DNA of 64,000 nucleotides. It comes from Actinospineispora spinosispora DSM 44797 (lineage in GTDB: Bacteria > Actinomycetota > Actinomycetes > Mycobacteriales > Pseudonocardiaceae). The stretch's first letter is position 1, and the number at the start of each line of letters is the position of its first letter. Position numbers and translations under genes: made by a program. The notes beneath the pieces are model-generated. The model searched no databases, had not been told where the DNA came from, and saw nothing but the letters and a program-made list of their open reading frames with translations. Shown here piece after piece: positions 18,900 to 27,307 of the stretch. The stretch is taken from assembly GCF_000429025.1 (NCBI RefSeq), contig NZ_AUBB01000021.1:234273-298272 (forward strand), in the 5' to 3' direction.

Positions 18900-20345
18900 C
18901 TAGTCGATGCCGTAGCCGGCGAGGAACTCGTCGACCTCGGCGAGGGGCTCTTCGAAGCCGTAGTTGCGGAACGTGTAGCCCTTCACCACGAACGGGGCGC
19001 CCGCGTAGAACATCTCGTACTGGTGGTGGCGCCCGGCGAACTCGCTGCCGACGGCGTCCCAGGCGAGCTTGAACAGCTTGACACGTTCCTCGGCCGGTGC
19101 GTTGGGGGAGTAGATGTAGCGGTCGATGTCGGCGCGGGTCTCCGGGTTGTGCATGTCGGCGACGCTGGAGGGCACCTGCAGCACCCCGCCCCCGACCAGG
19201 TCACGCAGGATCGCCAGCGCCCGGGGGTAGAGCTCGGCCTGCAGCCCCATCGCGCCGTAGACGGCTCGCTTGCCGGGCCGCCAGAAACCCGCGTCGTCCG
19301 GCGCCGCCGTGTACTCGGCCGCGAGCACCCCGGACTCCACGATCGAGGCCAGGCTGGCGAGCTCGCCGAGCTTCTCGACCACACCGGGGAACTTGTCCAC
19401 CCCGTTGACCGCCGCGACCTTGCGGGCGAGCCCGGCGAGGAAACGCAGCTTCACCGAGAACCGGTTCTGCGCCTGCCAGTTGCCGAGCACGTGCGCCCCG
19501 GTGTCGTGGAACTGCCGGCGCACCGCGGTGACGTCCCGGTCGACGAACACGTTCGCCCAGGGGATGAGCACGTCGTCGAAGACCAGCAGCGCGTCGGTCT
19601 CGTCGTACCGGGTGGTCAGTGGGTAGTCGTAGGTACTGGTCGCGGCCGGGGCGTAGGGGCGACGGCAGTACAGCTTGAGGCCCTCGGTCCCGACCGGGAC
19701 GACGAAGCTGACCGCGAAGTCGCGGTCGTCGTCGGTCAACGGCTTGATACAGGACACGAAGATGTCGTCGGCGACCGGTCCGCCGGTGGCGAGCATCTGC
19801 GCACCGCGTACGACGATGCCTTCCGAGGTCTCCTCCACGACGCCCGCCTGGACGAGGTCGCCGTCCCAGGCGTGCGCGGTCGTGGCTCGGGAGACCTGCG
19901 GCGGGATGATCGCGTACGACACGTAGCGGCTCTGGTCGAGCAGCGCGCGGTGGTAGGCCAGCACGTTGGCCGACAGGTCGCGCTCGCCGCTGGAGAACAC
20001 CTCGGGGTGTGCGGCGAACCCGGCGACGAAGGCGGCGACATGGTCGGGGCTGCGCCCCACCCAGCCGTGGGTGTGCCGTGCCCAGGTGTCCACGGCCAGC
20101 CGGTAGGCGGTGAGGTCTTCTCGGCTGCGCGGGATGCCGTACACACGGTTGGCGTCCGCTCCGGTCTCCGGCGCGGTGAACGCCATCCCGGAGGCCGGGT
20201 CGGCGGCTTTGTCGAACAGCTCCGACATCGTGACCGCGATGGGCCGGAACGCCGGATGGTCGACGACGTCGCGCACCCGCTGGCCGTCGACGTAGATCGC
20301 GCGATCGTCGCCGATCGCCTTGAGGTAGTCCGCTCCGCTGCGCAT
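18900..20345 (-). CDS. FAD-dependent aromatic monooxygenase, HpaB / 4-hydroxyphenylacetate 3-hydroxylase family
   Basis: 481 residues, the normal length for the large component of HpaB-type two-component hydroxylases, which have an acyl-CoA-dehydrogenase-like fold. Family landmarks are the N-terminal RSGADYLKAI segment, the middle TYDYPLTTRYDETDALLVFD region and the C-terminal helical part. It uses reduced flavin supplied by the HpaC-like protein to hydroxylate a phenolic or N-heteroaromatic ring. The ATG overlaps the preceding stop (TGATG). The substrate is open: members act on 4-hydroxyphenylacetate, chlorophenols, pyrrole-2-carboxylate and others. Amide-hydrolysing neighbours favour a nitrogen-containing ring over a plain phenol; that is inference. 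Confidence 0.9.
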   Translation of the reverse strand: MRSGADYLKAIGDDRAIYVDGQRVRDVVDHPAFRPIAVTMSELFDKAADPASGMAFTAPETGADANRVYGIPRSREDLTAYRLAVDTWARHTHGWVGRSPDHVAAFVAGFAAHPEVFSSGERDLSANVLAYHRALLDQSRYVSYAIIPPQVSRATTAHAWDGDLVQAGVVEETSEGIVVRGAQMLATGGPVADDIFVSCIKPLTDDDRDFAVSFVVPVGTEGLKLYCRRPYAPAATSTYDYPLTTRYDETDALLVFDDVLIPWANVFVDRDVTAVRRQFHDTGAHVLGNWQAQNRFSVKLRFLAGLARKVAAVNGVDKFPGVVEKLGELASLASIVESGVLAAEYTAAPDDAGFWRPGKRAVYGAMGLQAELYPRALAILRDLVGGGVLQVPSSVADMHNPETRADIDRYIYSPNAPAEERVKLFKLAWDAVGSEFAGRHHQYEMFYAGAPFVVKGYTFRNYGFEEPLAEVDEFLAGYGID

Positions 20346-21007
20346 CAGCCGTGTCCGTTCTCGACCAGGTAGTCGTGGGTGAGGGTGGTGCCATCAGGTA
20401 GTTGCAGACGCAGGCTCCAGGCGCTGCCGTGGACGAACCGGCCGGTCAGCAGCGGAAGTGTGCCGCCGAACAGGACGAGGTCGCCTTCGGTGTCCGGCAG
20501 CGCCTCAGCCAGCCTCCCGAGCACGTCGGTCGGGGTCCGCAGCGCGGAGAGAGTGCCGTGCTGGTAGGTCTCGCCGTCGACCGTGCTGCCGGCCCCGATC
20601 GAGTCCCAGTCGACGGTGCCGGGATCGAGCGGGACGACGGTGGCGCCGAGCGGCTTCGGGCACGCGGCCTTCGACTCGGCCACCGACGACCGCTCCAGCT
20701 CCCGGTCGGTGTGGTCGGAGCCGACACCGAGGAAGTACCGGCCACCGTGGCGGATGACCACCGGCTCGACCTCACCGGACGTGCCGGCACCGTCGACCCG
20801 CACCACGGCGTCGGTGCTCACCAGCGAGGGGTCCAGGTCGTAGAACGCGGGAACCGTCTCCGGCGGCGGCACCCCGATCGCGGCCAGCTCGGCGATGTGC
20901 TCGGCCACCGCCTCCTGGTCGCGCCCGGTGTAGCCGGCCACGATGAGCCGGGCGGGGCGGATGTCGAGAGTCTCGCCGGTTCCGCTGACGGTCAGTTGCA
21001 CTGGCAT
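20345..21007 (-). CDS. DUF2848 family protein (fumarylacetoacetase-like hydrolase fold)
   Basis: 220 residues matching the DUF2848 pattern: HIAELAAIGVPPPETVPAFYD, then TSGEVEPVVI, GVGSDHTDRELE and SKAACPKPLG. The acidic and histidine residues in the GSDHTDRE segment suit a metal-dependent C-C or amide hydrolase, but no biochemical role is established to my knowledge. ATG at 21007 is preferred over GTG at 21016 because AGGAG lies 10 bases upstream of it. It sits between the nitrilase-like gene and the oxygenase, so a step after ring opening is plausible. Confidence 0.82.
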   Translation of the reverse strand: MPVQLTVSGTGETLDIRPARLIVAGYTGRDQEAVAEHIAELAAIGVPPPETVPAFYDLDPSLVSTDAVVRVDGAGTSGEVEPVVIRHGGRYFLGVGSDHTDRELERSSVAESKAACPKPLGATVVPLDPGTVDWDSIGAGSTVDGETYQHGTLSALRTPTDVLGRLAEALPDTEGDLVLFGGTLPLLTGRFVHGSAWSLRLQLPDGTTLTHDYLVENGHG

Positions 21008-21012
21008 CGTGG

Positions 21013-21816
21013 TCACACTCCTGCTCGTGGTCGGGAGAATTCGAGTCGGCGGTCGGCGAGCACCGGGAACTCCGACCGGGCGGCGGAGACGACAGCGGGG
21101 TCGATGTCGCAGAAGGTCACCCCCTCCTCGTCACCTGCTTCGGCGAGGACCTCGCCCCATGGGTCGACCACCCGGCTGTGTCCGGCCAACCGGACGCCGC
21201 CGGTCTGCTCCCCGACCGCGTTGCACGCGATGAGCAGCACCTGTTCCTCGACGGCGCGGGTCGAGGTGAACAGGCGCCAGTGCGCCAGCCGCGCGGCCGG
21301 CCAGGCGGAGCACACCACGACCGTCTCGGCGCCGGCATCGATCAGCGCCCGGTACAGCTCGGGAAAGCGAAGGTCGTAGCACGTGGTCGTGCCGATTCTG
21401 CCGAGTTCGGTCGGCACCGTGGTGACCTGGTCGCCGGGAGTCAGCAGCTCGGCCTCGCGGGAGCGGTAGCCGAAGACGTGAATCTTCCGGTAGCTGTGGA
21501 CGACCTGGCCGTCCGGACCGATCAGGACAGCGGTGTTGTACAGCCGCCCCTGATCGTCGCGCTCGACGATGCTGCCCATGTGCAGAGAGGCTCCGAGCCG
21601 TACCGCCCACTCGCGTGCGGCGGTGACCGTGTCGCCGTCCAGCGGTTCGGCCACTTCGGAGTACGCGTCGAAGTCGAAGTAGCCGGGCAGCCACAGCTCC
21701 GGAAGGACCACCAGGTCCGCGCCTCTCGCGTCGGACAGCATGCCCCCGACCCGGTCGCGTCGAGCCGCTGCCGACTCATCCGGGGGACTCGCCACCTGTA
21801 CCAGCGCCGTCCTCAT
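21013..21816 (-). CDS. Carbon-nitrogen hydrolase of the nitrilase superfamily (amidase/carbamoylase type)
   Basis: 267 residues with the complete nitrilase-superfamily triad: Glu40 in VVLPELW, Lys111 in YRKIH and Cys146 in TCYDLRFPELYR. The short form and the DLRFPELYR signature resemble omega-amidase and N-carbamoyl hydrolase branches rather than true nitrilases. It probably releases ammonia, or carbon dioxide plus ammonia, from a ring-opened amide. The ATG overlaps the upstream hydrolase stop as ATGA. The superfamily is certain; the substrate is unknown. Confidence 0.9.
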   Translation of the reverse strand: MRTALVQVASPPDESAAARRDRVGGMLSDARGADLVVLPELWLPGYFDFDAYSEVAEPLDGDTVTAAREWAVRLGASLHMGSIVERDDQGRLYNTAVLIGPDGQVVHSYRKIHVFGYRSREAELLTPGDQVTTVPTELGRIGTTTCYDLRFPELYRALIDAGAETVVVCSAWPAARLAHWRLFTSTRAVEEQVLLIACNAVGEQTGGVRLAGHSRVVDPWGEVLAEAGDEEGVTFCDIDPAVVSAARSEFPVLADRRLEFSRPRAGV

Positions 21817-22562
21817 CTCGGCCTCGCCGAGTCCAGGAACGCCACCAGCTCGGTGTTGAACCGCTCGCCGATGCGCTGCACGGCGTGTGGGCTGCCGTCG
21901 AACAGCACCCGCTTGGCCGGCAGCCGCTCGGCGAGGACATCGCCGACGTCCTCGAACCCCGCTGTGCCGCCGCCGGTGACCACCAGTTTCGGGAACGGTG
22001 CTGAAGCCAGCTCGTCGAGCGGGACCCCGGTCAGCCAGGGGCGTTCGGTGCGCAGGTTCCGCACGGCCTCCGCAAACGGATCGGGCAAGGGGGAGGGCAG
22101 CTCCATCGACACGTCCAGTGCCCTGAGGAACCCCTTGGCGAAGGTCTCGTCGTCAGCCTCCTCGTTCTGCTCCCAGTGCGCACGCAGGCCGGCGATCAAC
22201 GCGTCCGCTCCTGGCCTGCCCGCCGCGTTCGGCAACGCGGGCGGTTCGATGACCGTCAGCGACCACACCCGTTCCGGTGCGAGCGCCGCCGCGCGCATCG
22301 CCACGACACCACCCATGGAGGTACCGACCAGGTGCGCGCCGGAGCCGAGCAGCTCCACGATCTCGCGCGCATCGCGGTCCGGGTCGATCCGATCGGTGCT
22401 CGGGCTGGGCCGGTAGCCGCGCCGGTAGGGCGCCGTCAGCGAATAGCGGTCGGCGAGTTCCCGCTGCTCCCCGAACGCGGTCGCCGCCGAGGCGAGACTG
22501 CCGTGTACCAGTACGAGCGGCGGTCCCTCGGTGCCCCAACGTTCTACGGCGAGCTCGGTCAC
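21813..22562 (-). CDS. Alpha/beta hydrolase
   Basis: 249 residues from a GTG that overlaps the preceding stop as GTGA. The fold markers are the oxyanion strand VLVHGSL (17-23), the nucleophile elbow GTSMGG with Ser82, and a late His in GSPHAVQRIG. It probably hydrolyses an ester, lactone, enol-lactone or C-C bond produced by the oxygenase pathway. A longer N-terminal reading is possible but would add a low-complexity Arg-rich segment with no homology pattern, so I reject it. Confidence 0.88.
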   Translation of the reverse strand: MTELAVERWGTEGPPLVLVHGSLASAATAFGEQRELADRYSLTAPYRRGYRPSPSTDRIDPDRDAREIVELLGSGAHLVGTSMGGVVAMRAAALAPERVWSLTVIEPPALPNAAGRPGADALIAGLRAHWEQNEEADDETFAKGFLRALDVSMELPSPLPDPFAEAVRNLRTERPWLTGVPLDELASAPFPKLVVTGGGTAGFEDVGDVLAERLPAKRVLFDGSPHAVQRIGERFNTELVAFLDSARPR

Positions 22563-22975
22563 TGCGCCGCCGCCGCGAAGACGCCGTTGTCCACGTCGAG
22601 CCGCCGCGACTCGAAGCGCCATCCGCCGGGGGTGCGGACCACGACGTCGTTGTACACCCCGCTGGCGATGATGTGAGGCGCCTGCTCCACCTGGAGCTTC
22701 ACCACCAGGGAGTAGACCGTGGCCCGGTCGCCGTCGCCCTCGATGACGTAGTTGCTGAGGATGTGGCGCGCACCGTCCTCCTTGCCCTCGGCGATGTGGC
22801 CCCGGATGAACTCCTTGATGGCTTCGTGTCCGGTGAAGGCGCCGTAGGTGGCGATGAACGCCCCGTCGGGCAGCCAGCAGCCTGCCCAGGCGTCGACATC
22901 GTGCGCGTCGAGGTGGCGGACGTGGGTGTTGGACAGCTCCTGAATGGCGATCTTGTCGTCAGCGGAGAGTGGCAC
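22559..22975 (-). CDS. NTF2/SnoaL-like protein (ring-hydroxylating-dioxygenase beta-subunit-like fold)
   Basis: 138 residues starting at a GTG preceded by GAAGGAG at 7 bases. It reads as a cone-shaped NTF2-like domain: ELSNTHVRHLDAHDVDAWAGCWLPDGAF, then the GHEAIKEFIRGH helix and the terminal GGWRFESRRLDVD strand. Such proteins act as small isomerases, dehydratases or hydrolases. It is the first gene of the seven-gene operon, reading away from the divergent GntR gene. No catalytic assignment is possible. Confidence 0.82.
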   Translation of the reverse strand: MPLSADDKIAIQELSNTHVRHLDAHDVDAWAGCWLPDGAFIATYGAFTGHEAIKEFIRGHIAEGKEDGARHILSNYVIEGDGDRATVYSLVVKLQVEQAPHIIASGVYNDVVVRTPGGWRFESRRLDVDNGVFAAAAQ

Positions 22976-23029
22976 CGAGGGCTCCTTCAGCGTGGTCGGC
23001 AACACCTCCGAGGCTAGGACACTAGTACG

Positions 23030-23039
23030 TAGTATACAA
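23030..23039. promoter_or_regulatory. Candidate GntR (FCD type) operator over a -10 hexamer
   Basis: TAGTATACAA is centred on the perfect palindrome GTATAC and resembles operators of FCD-type GntR regulators (TNGTATACNA pattern). It overlaps a minus-strand -10-like TATACT at 23036-23031, placed to drive the seven-gene operon. It lies between the divergent first operon gene (22975) and the GntR gene (23074). Assignment is by position and pattern only. Confidence 0.55.
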
Positions 23040-23073
23040 GTAGTTCGGGCTAACTGGTGTGTAAGATGCAAGC

Positions 23074-23781
23074 GTGCCGAAGTTGAGCGGGATCACCGCG
23101 GTCGAGCGACCACCGACCCTGTCCCGCCGGGCGTACCTGCAGATTCAGCAGGCCATCCGGGACGGCGCGATCCGCCAGGAGGTCCTCTACTCGGAGAACG
23201 AGCTGGCCGAGACTCTGGGGATGTCCCGTACCCCGGTACGTGAGGCGCTCATCTCGCTGAGCCGCGAGGGTCTTGTCGCGATCGAGTCGCAGCGCGGGTT
23301 CCGGCTGCGCAGGCTGTCCGCCTCCGAACGCCAGGAGGTCTTCGACCTGCGCTCCCTGCTGGAGGGTCACTGTGCGCGTCGCCTCGCGGAAACCGCCACC
23401 GAGGACGATGTCCGCAGGCTCAACGAGTTGATCGACGGGCAGCGCATCGAGGGCGCGGCGGGCCGGATGCCCGAGTTCCTCGCCCTCGACGAGGAGTTCC
23501 ACCTGGTCCAGGCCGAGCTGCTCGGCCTGGAGCGGACGCGCGCGACCATGGTCAGCCTGCGCGGTGCGATGTGGTTGATCGGATTCGAGGCGCTCGCGCT
23601 GCCGCACCGCCACGAGAACGTCGTGGCCGAGCATCGCGCGATCGTGGACGCCATCGAACGGCGCGACCCGGATGCCGCGGAGGCGGCGGCGAAGGCGCAC
23701 ATCGCGACGACGGCCACGGCGGTGCGTGAGTCGGAGAACGACCAGGCGGGTCAGAACTCGGTCGGCGAGCCCCAGGCGTAG
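23074..23781 (+). CDS. GntR-family transcriptional regulator, FCD subfamily
   Basis: 235 residues from a GTG start. The N-terminal winged helix contains the family signature YSENELAETLGMSRTPVREA with SREGLVAIE as the wing. The C-terminal FCD ligand-binding domain begins near residue 90 (FDLRSLLEGHCARRLAE) and has the metal-ligand pattern DEEFH and HRAIVDAI. It is divergent from the HpaB-type operon and most likely represses it until the substrate or an intermediate binds. Its 3' end overlaps the Lrp gene on the other strand by 31 bases. Confidence 0.92.
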   Translation: MPKLSGITAVERPPTLSRRAYLQIQQAIRDGAIRQEVLYSENELAETLGMSRTPVREALISLSREGLVAIESQRGFRLRRLSASERQEVFDLRSLLEGHCARRLAETATEDDVRRLNELIDGQRIEGAAGRMPEFLALDEEFHLVQAELLGLERTRATMVSLRGAMWLIGFEALALPHRHENVVAEHRAIVDAIERRDPDAAEAAAKAHIATTATAVRESENDQAGQNSVGEPQA

Positions 23782-24251
23782 GTCTGCTTCGCCAGCTTGA
23801 GATAGACGAACGTCTCCGTGTCGGTGACGTTCTCGATCGCCCGGATACCGTTGTTGAGCACGTCCAGCAGGTGCTCGTCGTCGCGGCAGATGATCTCGGC
23901 GAACAGGTCGAAACCGCCGGTGCACAGGATGACGTAGTGCACGTCGGGCAGAGCCGAGACCTGGTCGGCGACCTGGTGGAGATCGCCGTTGACCTTGATC
24001 CCGACCATCGCTTGCCTGGCCAGGTCGACGATCAGCGGGTCGGTCACCGCCACGATCTGCATGGTGTCCTCACGCAACAGGCGCTGGACTCGCTGGCGGA
24101 CGGCGCCCTCCGACAGGCCGACCGCCTTGGCCAGCGCGGCGAACGACGCCCTGCCGTCGCGTTGGAGCAGCGCGATCAGCTCACGGTCCGTCGCATCCAG
24201 TCCTCTCGGCGAGCGCGCCTGGGCGACGGTGTCCTCTGATCCCGCGCTCAT
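23751..24251 (-). CDS. Lrp/AsnC-family transcriptional regulator
   Basis: 166 residues: N-terminal HTH (LDATDRELIALLQRDGRASF, KAVGLSEGAVRQRVQRL) and C-terminal RAM/AsnC effector domain with the loop TGGFDLFAEI. The start at 24251 is chosen because AAAGGGA precedes it at a good distance. It lies 101 bases downstream of the FAD-oxidase gene on the same strand, so it probably answers to an amino acid or amine handled by that enzyme. It converges with and overlaps the GntR gene by 31 bases. Confidence 0.9.
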   Translation of the reverse strand: MSAGSEDTVAQARSPRGLDATDRELIALLQRDGRASFAALAKAVGLSEGAVRQRVQRLLREDTMQIVAVTDPLIVDLARQAMVGIKVNGDLHQVADQVSALPDVHYVILCTGGFDLFAEIICRDDEHLLDVLNNGIRAIENVTDTETFVYLKLAKQTYAWGSPTEF

Positions 24252-24352
24252 CGAAGTCCCTTTCGCGCTGACTGCCCGTCCACTCACGTCCGGGCAGCCT
24301 AGCCGCGGGTCGGCGACCGACCCGGAGAAGGTGTGCGGGTGCGCGGTGACGC

Positions 24353-25753
24353 TCAGGAGTCGAATCCGAGGCCGGCCCGGTCGAGGGTGCGGAGCCAGAG
24401 GTTACGCCGCCCCCTGTTGTGGTCGGCGCGATTGAGGGACCACCGGGTCAGCTGGATGCCCAGCCAGCGCAGCGGTTCCGGTGGGAACGGCACCGGCGCG
24501 GTGTTCATCAGCCGAAGCCGCGAGCGCTCGGTGTCGTGGCCGTAGAGCTTGTCCAGTAGGACCCCGGCGGTGAACCTGCTGGAGCCGACGCCGAGTCCGG
24601 TGTAGCCGAGCGCGTAGCCGAGGCGGCCGTCGAACGCGGTGCCGATGAACGGGCAGAACCGGGTGCAGGTGTCGATCACACCGCCCCAGCGATGGGTGAA
24701 CCGGAGCCCGTCGAGCTGCGGGAACGTGTCGAAGAAATGTTCGGCGAGGAGTGCGTAGGTGGCCGGGCGGTCGGTCAGCTCGGAACGCACCGGGCCCCGG
24801 TAGTAGTAGAGCGCGTCGTAGCCACCCCACAGGATTCGGTCGTCCTCGGTGAGGCGGTAGTAGTGGAACTGGTTCGCCGAGTCGCCGACGCCCTGGCGTT
24901 CCCGCCAGCGCAACGAGCTGAGCTGAGCCTCACTGAGCGGCTCGGTGACGAGTACGTGGTCGTACACCGGGGCGATGTAGTGGCGCAGCCGCCGCAGCAG
25001 GGAGGGGAAGGCGTTCGTGGCGAGCACGCCGTGCGACGCCCGAACGCTGCCGTAGGGAGTCTCCACGAGCAGGCCGCCGGGTGCGTCGCCGATCTTCGTT
25101 GCCGGGGTGCGCTCGTGGATTCGGACCCCGAGCTCCAGGCAGGCGCGGCGCAGCCCCCACGACAGGCGGGCCGGGTCGAGCATCGCGACCGCGTCGGGCA
25201 TCTCGAGCGCGCCGAGGTAGGTGGGCGAGTCGACTTTGAGCCTCGCCTGCTCGGCGGTCAGCAGGGTCGCTCGGTGGCCGAGTGATGTGGCGAGCTGGGC
25301 GGTGCGGCTCAGCTCGTCGACCTGCCACGGCTCGGTGGCGACGCTGAGCTCGCCGCTTCGTCGGAAGTCGCAGTCGATGCCGTATCGGGTGAGGGTCGCC
25401 TCGATTGCGTCGAGGTTGCGCCTGCCGTGTGCTTCGAGCGCCGGCATCTCGTCGGCGAACCGTGCCATGCCGTTCGCCAGGCCATGGGTGAGGCTCGCCG
25501 CGCAGAAGCCGCCGTTGCGCCCGGAGGCGGCGGAGCCGCACAGATCGGCGTCGACGAGCACGACGTCCAGACCCGGGTCCTGTTCCTTGGCCTGCAACGC
25601 GGTCCACAACCCGGTGTAGCCGCCGCCGACGATGACGAGGTCCGCGGTCGTGGCACCGGTCAGGGTGGAGCAGGGATGCGGCGCGGGGTGCGCGGTGAGC
25701 CAGTACGGAGTCGGCTCGGCGTCGGCAAGAGAGTTCACCGCGGGGCTTGCCAT
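24353..25753 (-). CDS. FAD-dependent amine/amino-acid oxidoreductase (DadA/PuuB-like)
   Basis: 466 residues. An N-terminal Rossmann motif VIVGGGYTGLWTA binds FAD; SGRNGGFCAAS follows, as in gamma-glutamylputrescine oxidase and glycine-oxidase relatives; the C terminus has LGYTGLGVGSS. It should oxidise a primary or secondary amine or D-amino acid to an imine, reducing oxygen or a quinone. ATG at 25753 is chosen; a GTG three codons upstream is equally possible and neither has a strong ribosome-binding site. A Lrp-type regulator follows on the same strand. Substrate unknown. Confidence 0.85.
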   Translation of the reverse strand: MASPAVNSLADAEPTPYWLTAHPAPHPCSTLTGATTADLVIVGGGYTGLWTALQAKEQDPGLDVVLVDADLCGSAASGRNGGFCAASLTHGLANGMARFADEMPALEAHGRRNLDAIEATLTRYGIDCDFRRSGELSVATEPWQVDELSRTAQLATSLGHRATLLTAEQARLKVDSPTYLGALEMPDAVAMLDPARLSWGLRRACLELGVRIHERTPATKIGDAPGGLLVETPYGSVRASHGVLATNAFPSLLRRLRHYIAPVYDHVLVTEPLSEAQLSSLRWRERQGVGDSANQFHYYRLTEDDRILWGGYDALYYYRGPVRSELTDRPATYALLAEHFFDTFPQLDGLRFTHRWGGVIDTCTRFCPFIGTAFDGRLGYALGYTGLGVGSSRFTAGVLLDKLYGHDTERSRLRLMNTAPVPFPPEPLRWLGIQLTRWSLNRADHNRGRRNLWLRTLDRAGLGFDS

Positions 25754-25793
25754 GGTGGCCACACACGTAATCTATCGCAATGTCAGTCACAGT

Positions 25794-25839
25794 CAAGGGA
25801 ATCCGTAGTAGTAGAGCGCTATTGCAATGGATTCCCTTG
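25794..25839. promoter_or_regulatory. 11-bp inverted repeat with 24-base spacer upstream of the FAD oxidase
   Basis: CAAGGGAATCC at 25794-25804 is repeated exactly inverted at 25829-25839. It lies 41 to 86 bases upstream of the oxidase ATG and within the divergent gap to the DUF3754 gene. The spacer carries GTAGTAGTAG. It could be a two-half-site operator for the Lrp or another regulator, or a leader hairpin. No U-tract follows, so a terminator is unlikely. Confidence 0.6.
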
Positions 25840-26022
25840 AAGTCGACTCGGTGAACGTTCGGATCGACCGCCACGCCGGGGTGGGATGAGGGCTCGACAT
25901 CGACGGTGGGGCTGTACGGTCACAGCGGCGGTGACGGTCGTCCGTTCCGGCCGACCGGGGACCTGCTGTACCAGCCCCGCTACGACTTGTGGTTCGCATT
26001 CGCTGTGCAGAAGGGTCCGCCC

Positions 26023-27288
26023 ATGACCGATGAGCGCTTCATCCCGTTCCGCAAGACGAGCATCGTCGAGATGTGCGCGGACGAGGTGCCTGGTCCGGAG
26101 CGTGAGTCGTTCGAGGCATTCGCGGAACTGCTGGCCAGCCTGCTGCACCACGAGTTCCGGGGGAGGCTCGAGACGCTGAAGGACGCCTACCATCCGTTCA
26201 ACCCGGGCAGCGACATCCGCACGATCGCGGACACCGGGCCCGAGGAACGTAAGGCAGCACAGGAGCGGCTGGTCGACGAGCTGACCTCACTGGCCGAGGC
26301 CGCGAACTTCGAACGGGTGAGCAGCGAGGACCTCGACCGGGCGTTCACCGAGGAATCGTTGATGAAGGTCCGGCTCGAGGCGGACTTCGACGATTTCGAG
26401 CAGGTCGTGTTCTACCGGCGCGGGGAGAACAGCCGGACCGAAGAGGTGAAACGCTTGTTCGGGCTACGGCGCCGGACGATCGAGTTCACCAACTACGCCA
26501 AGGTCCTCGTCTACGTGAAGTTCAAGGACGCGGCCCACTTCGAGGAACAGGGAAAGAAGATCGACGACCTGCCGTTCGCCCCGGGGTCGACGATCATCAA
26601 GCTGTTCCAGGACGTGCCGAGGGCCGACCTGGAGATGCTCTTCCCCAACGCGCGCGTGCGGATGCGCCCGATCGACAAGCTGCTGATCGGCGTCCCCGCC
26701 GTCATCTCCGGGGTCATCGTGGTCGCCACCAAGCTCATCGCGGCGCTCATCCCGGTGTTGTTGCTGCTGGGCTTCTGGTTCGGGGTGCACAACAAGCCGG
26801 TCCAGCTCAACCACGGTCAGCTGCTGGCGCTCGGCGCCGGGCTCGCCGCGCTCGGCGGCTACGTCGTGCGGCAGATCAGCACGTTCAAGAACCGCAAGAT
26901 TCAGTTCATGAAGGCACTCTCGGAGAACCTCTACTTCCGCAACCTCGACAACGACGCGGGAGTGTTCCACCACCTGCTCGACTCCGCCGAGGAGGAAGAG
27001 GTCAAGGAGGCAGTCCTCGCCTACCACTTCCTGCGCAGGTCGGAGGAGCCGCTGAGCGCCGAGGAGCTGGACACGCGGATCGAGCGATGGTTCGCCGAGA
27101 AGTGGGACGCCTCCTTCGACTTCGAGGTCGACGACGGTGTCGGAAAACTGCGCCGGCTCCAGCTGATCGACACCGACGAGCAGGAACGGCTGACCGCGGT
27201 CACGTTGGACGAGGCAAAGCGCCGCCTGGACGAGACCTGGGACAACCTGTTCAGCTACAACGCGCAGCCGGCGAAGGCCGAGGCCTGA
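26023..27288 (+). CDS. DUF3754 (TMEM143-like) membrane protein
   Basis: 421 residues starting at an ATG with AGAAGG 8 bases upstream. A soluble N-terminal part (to about 215) contains RFIPFRKTSIVEMC and FYRRGENSRTEEVKRLFGLRRRTIEF-type sequence. Two hydrophobic segments follow at about 219-254 and 265-285, then a soluble C-terminal domain with KNRKIQFMKALSENLYFRNLDND, as in DUF3754 proteins. Function is not known for this family. It stands alone on the plus strand. An in-frame ATG at 25906 would add 39 residues without family similarity and is rejected. Confidence 0.82.
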   Translation: MTDERFIPFRKTSIVEMCADEVPGPERESFEAFAELLASLLHHEFRGRLETLKDAYHPFNPGSDIRTIADTGPEERKAAQERLVDELTSLAEAANFERVSSEDLDRAFTEESLMKVRLEADFDDFEQVVFYRRGENSRTEEVKRLFGLRRRTIEFTNYAKVLVYVKFKDAAHFEEQGKKIDDLPFAPGSTIIKLFQDVPRADLEMLFPNARVRMRPIDKLLIGVPAVISGVIVVATKLIAALIPVLLLLGFWFGVHNKPVQLNHGQLLALGAGLAALGGYVVRQISTFKNRKIQFMKALSENLYFRNLDNDAGVFHHLLDSAEEEEVKEAVLAYHFLRRSEEPLSAEELDTRIERWFAEKWDASFDFEVDDGVGKLRRLQLIDTDEQERLTAVTLDEAKRRLDETWDNLFSYNAQPAKAEA

Positions 27289-27307
27289 CCGTCGGTCCCG
27301 CGCCGGC

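Noticed and set aside
17997..22975. HpaB operon as a tailoring part of the PKS-NRPS cluster
   Set aside because: It has its own divergent GntR regulator and several hydrolases typical of catabolism; a tailoring role is possible but not supported beyond adjacency.
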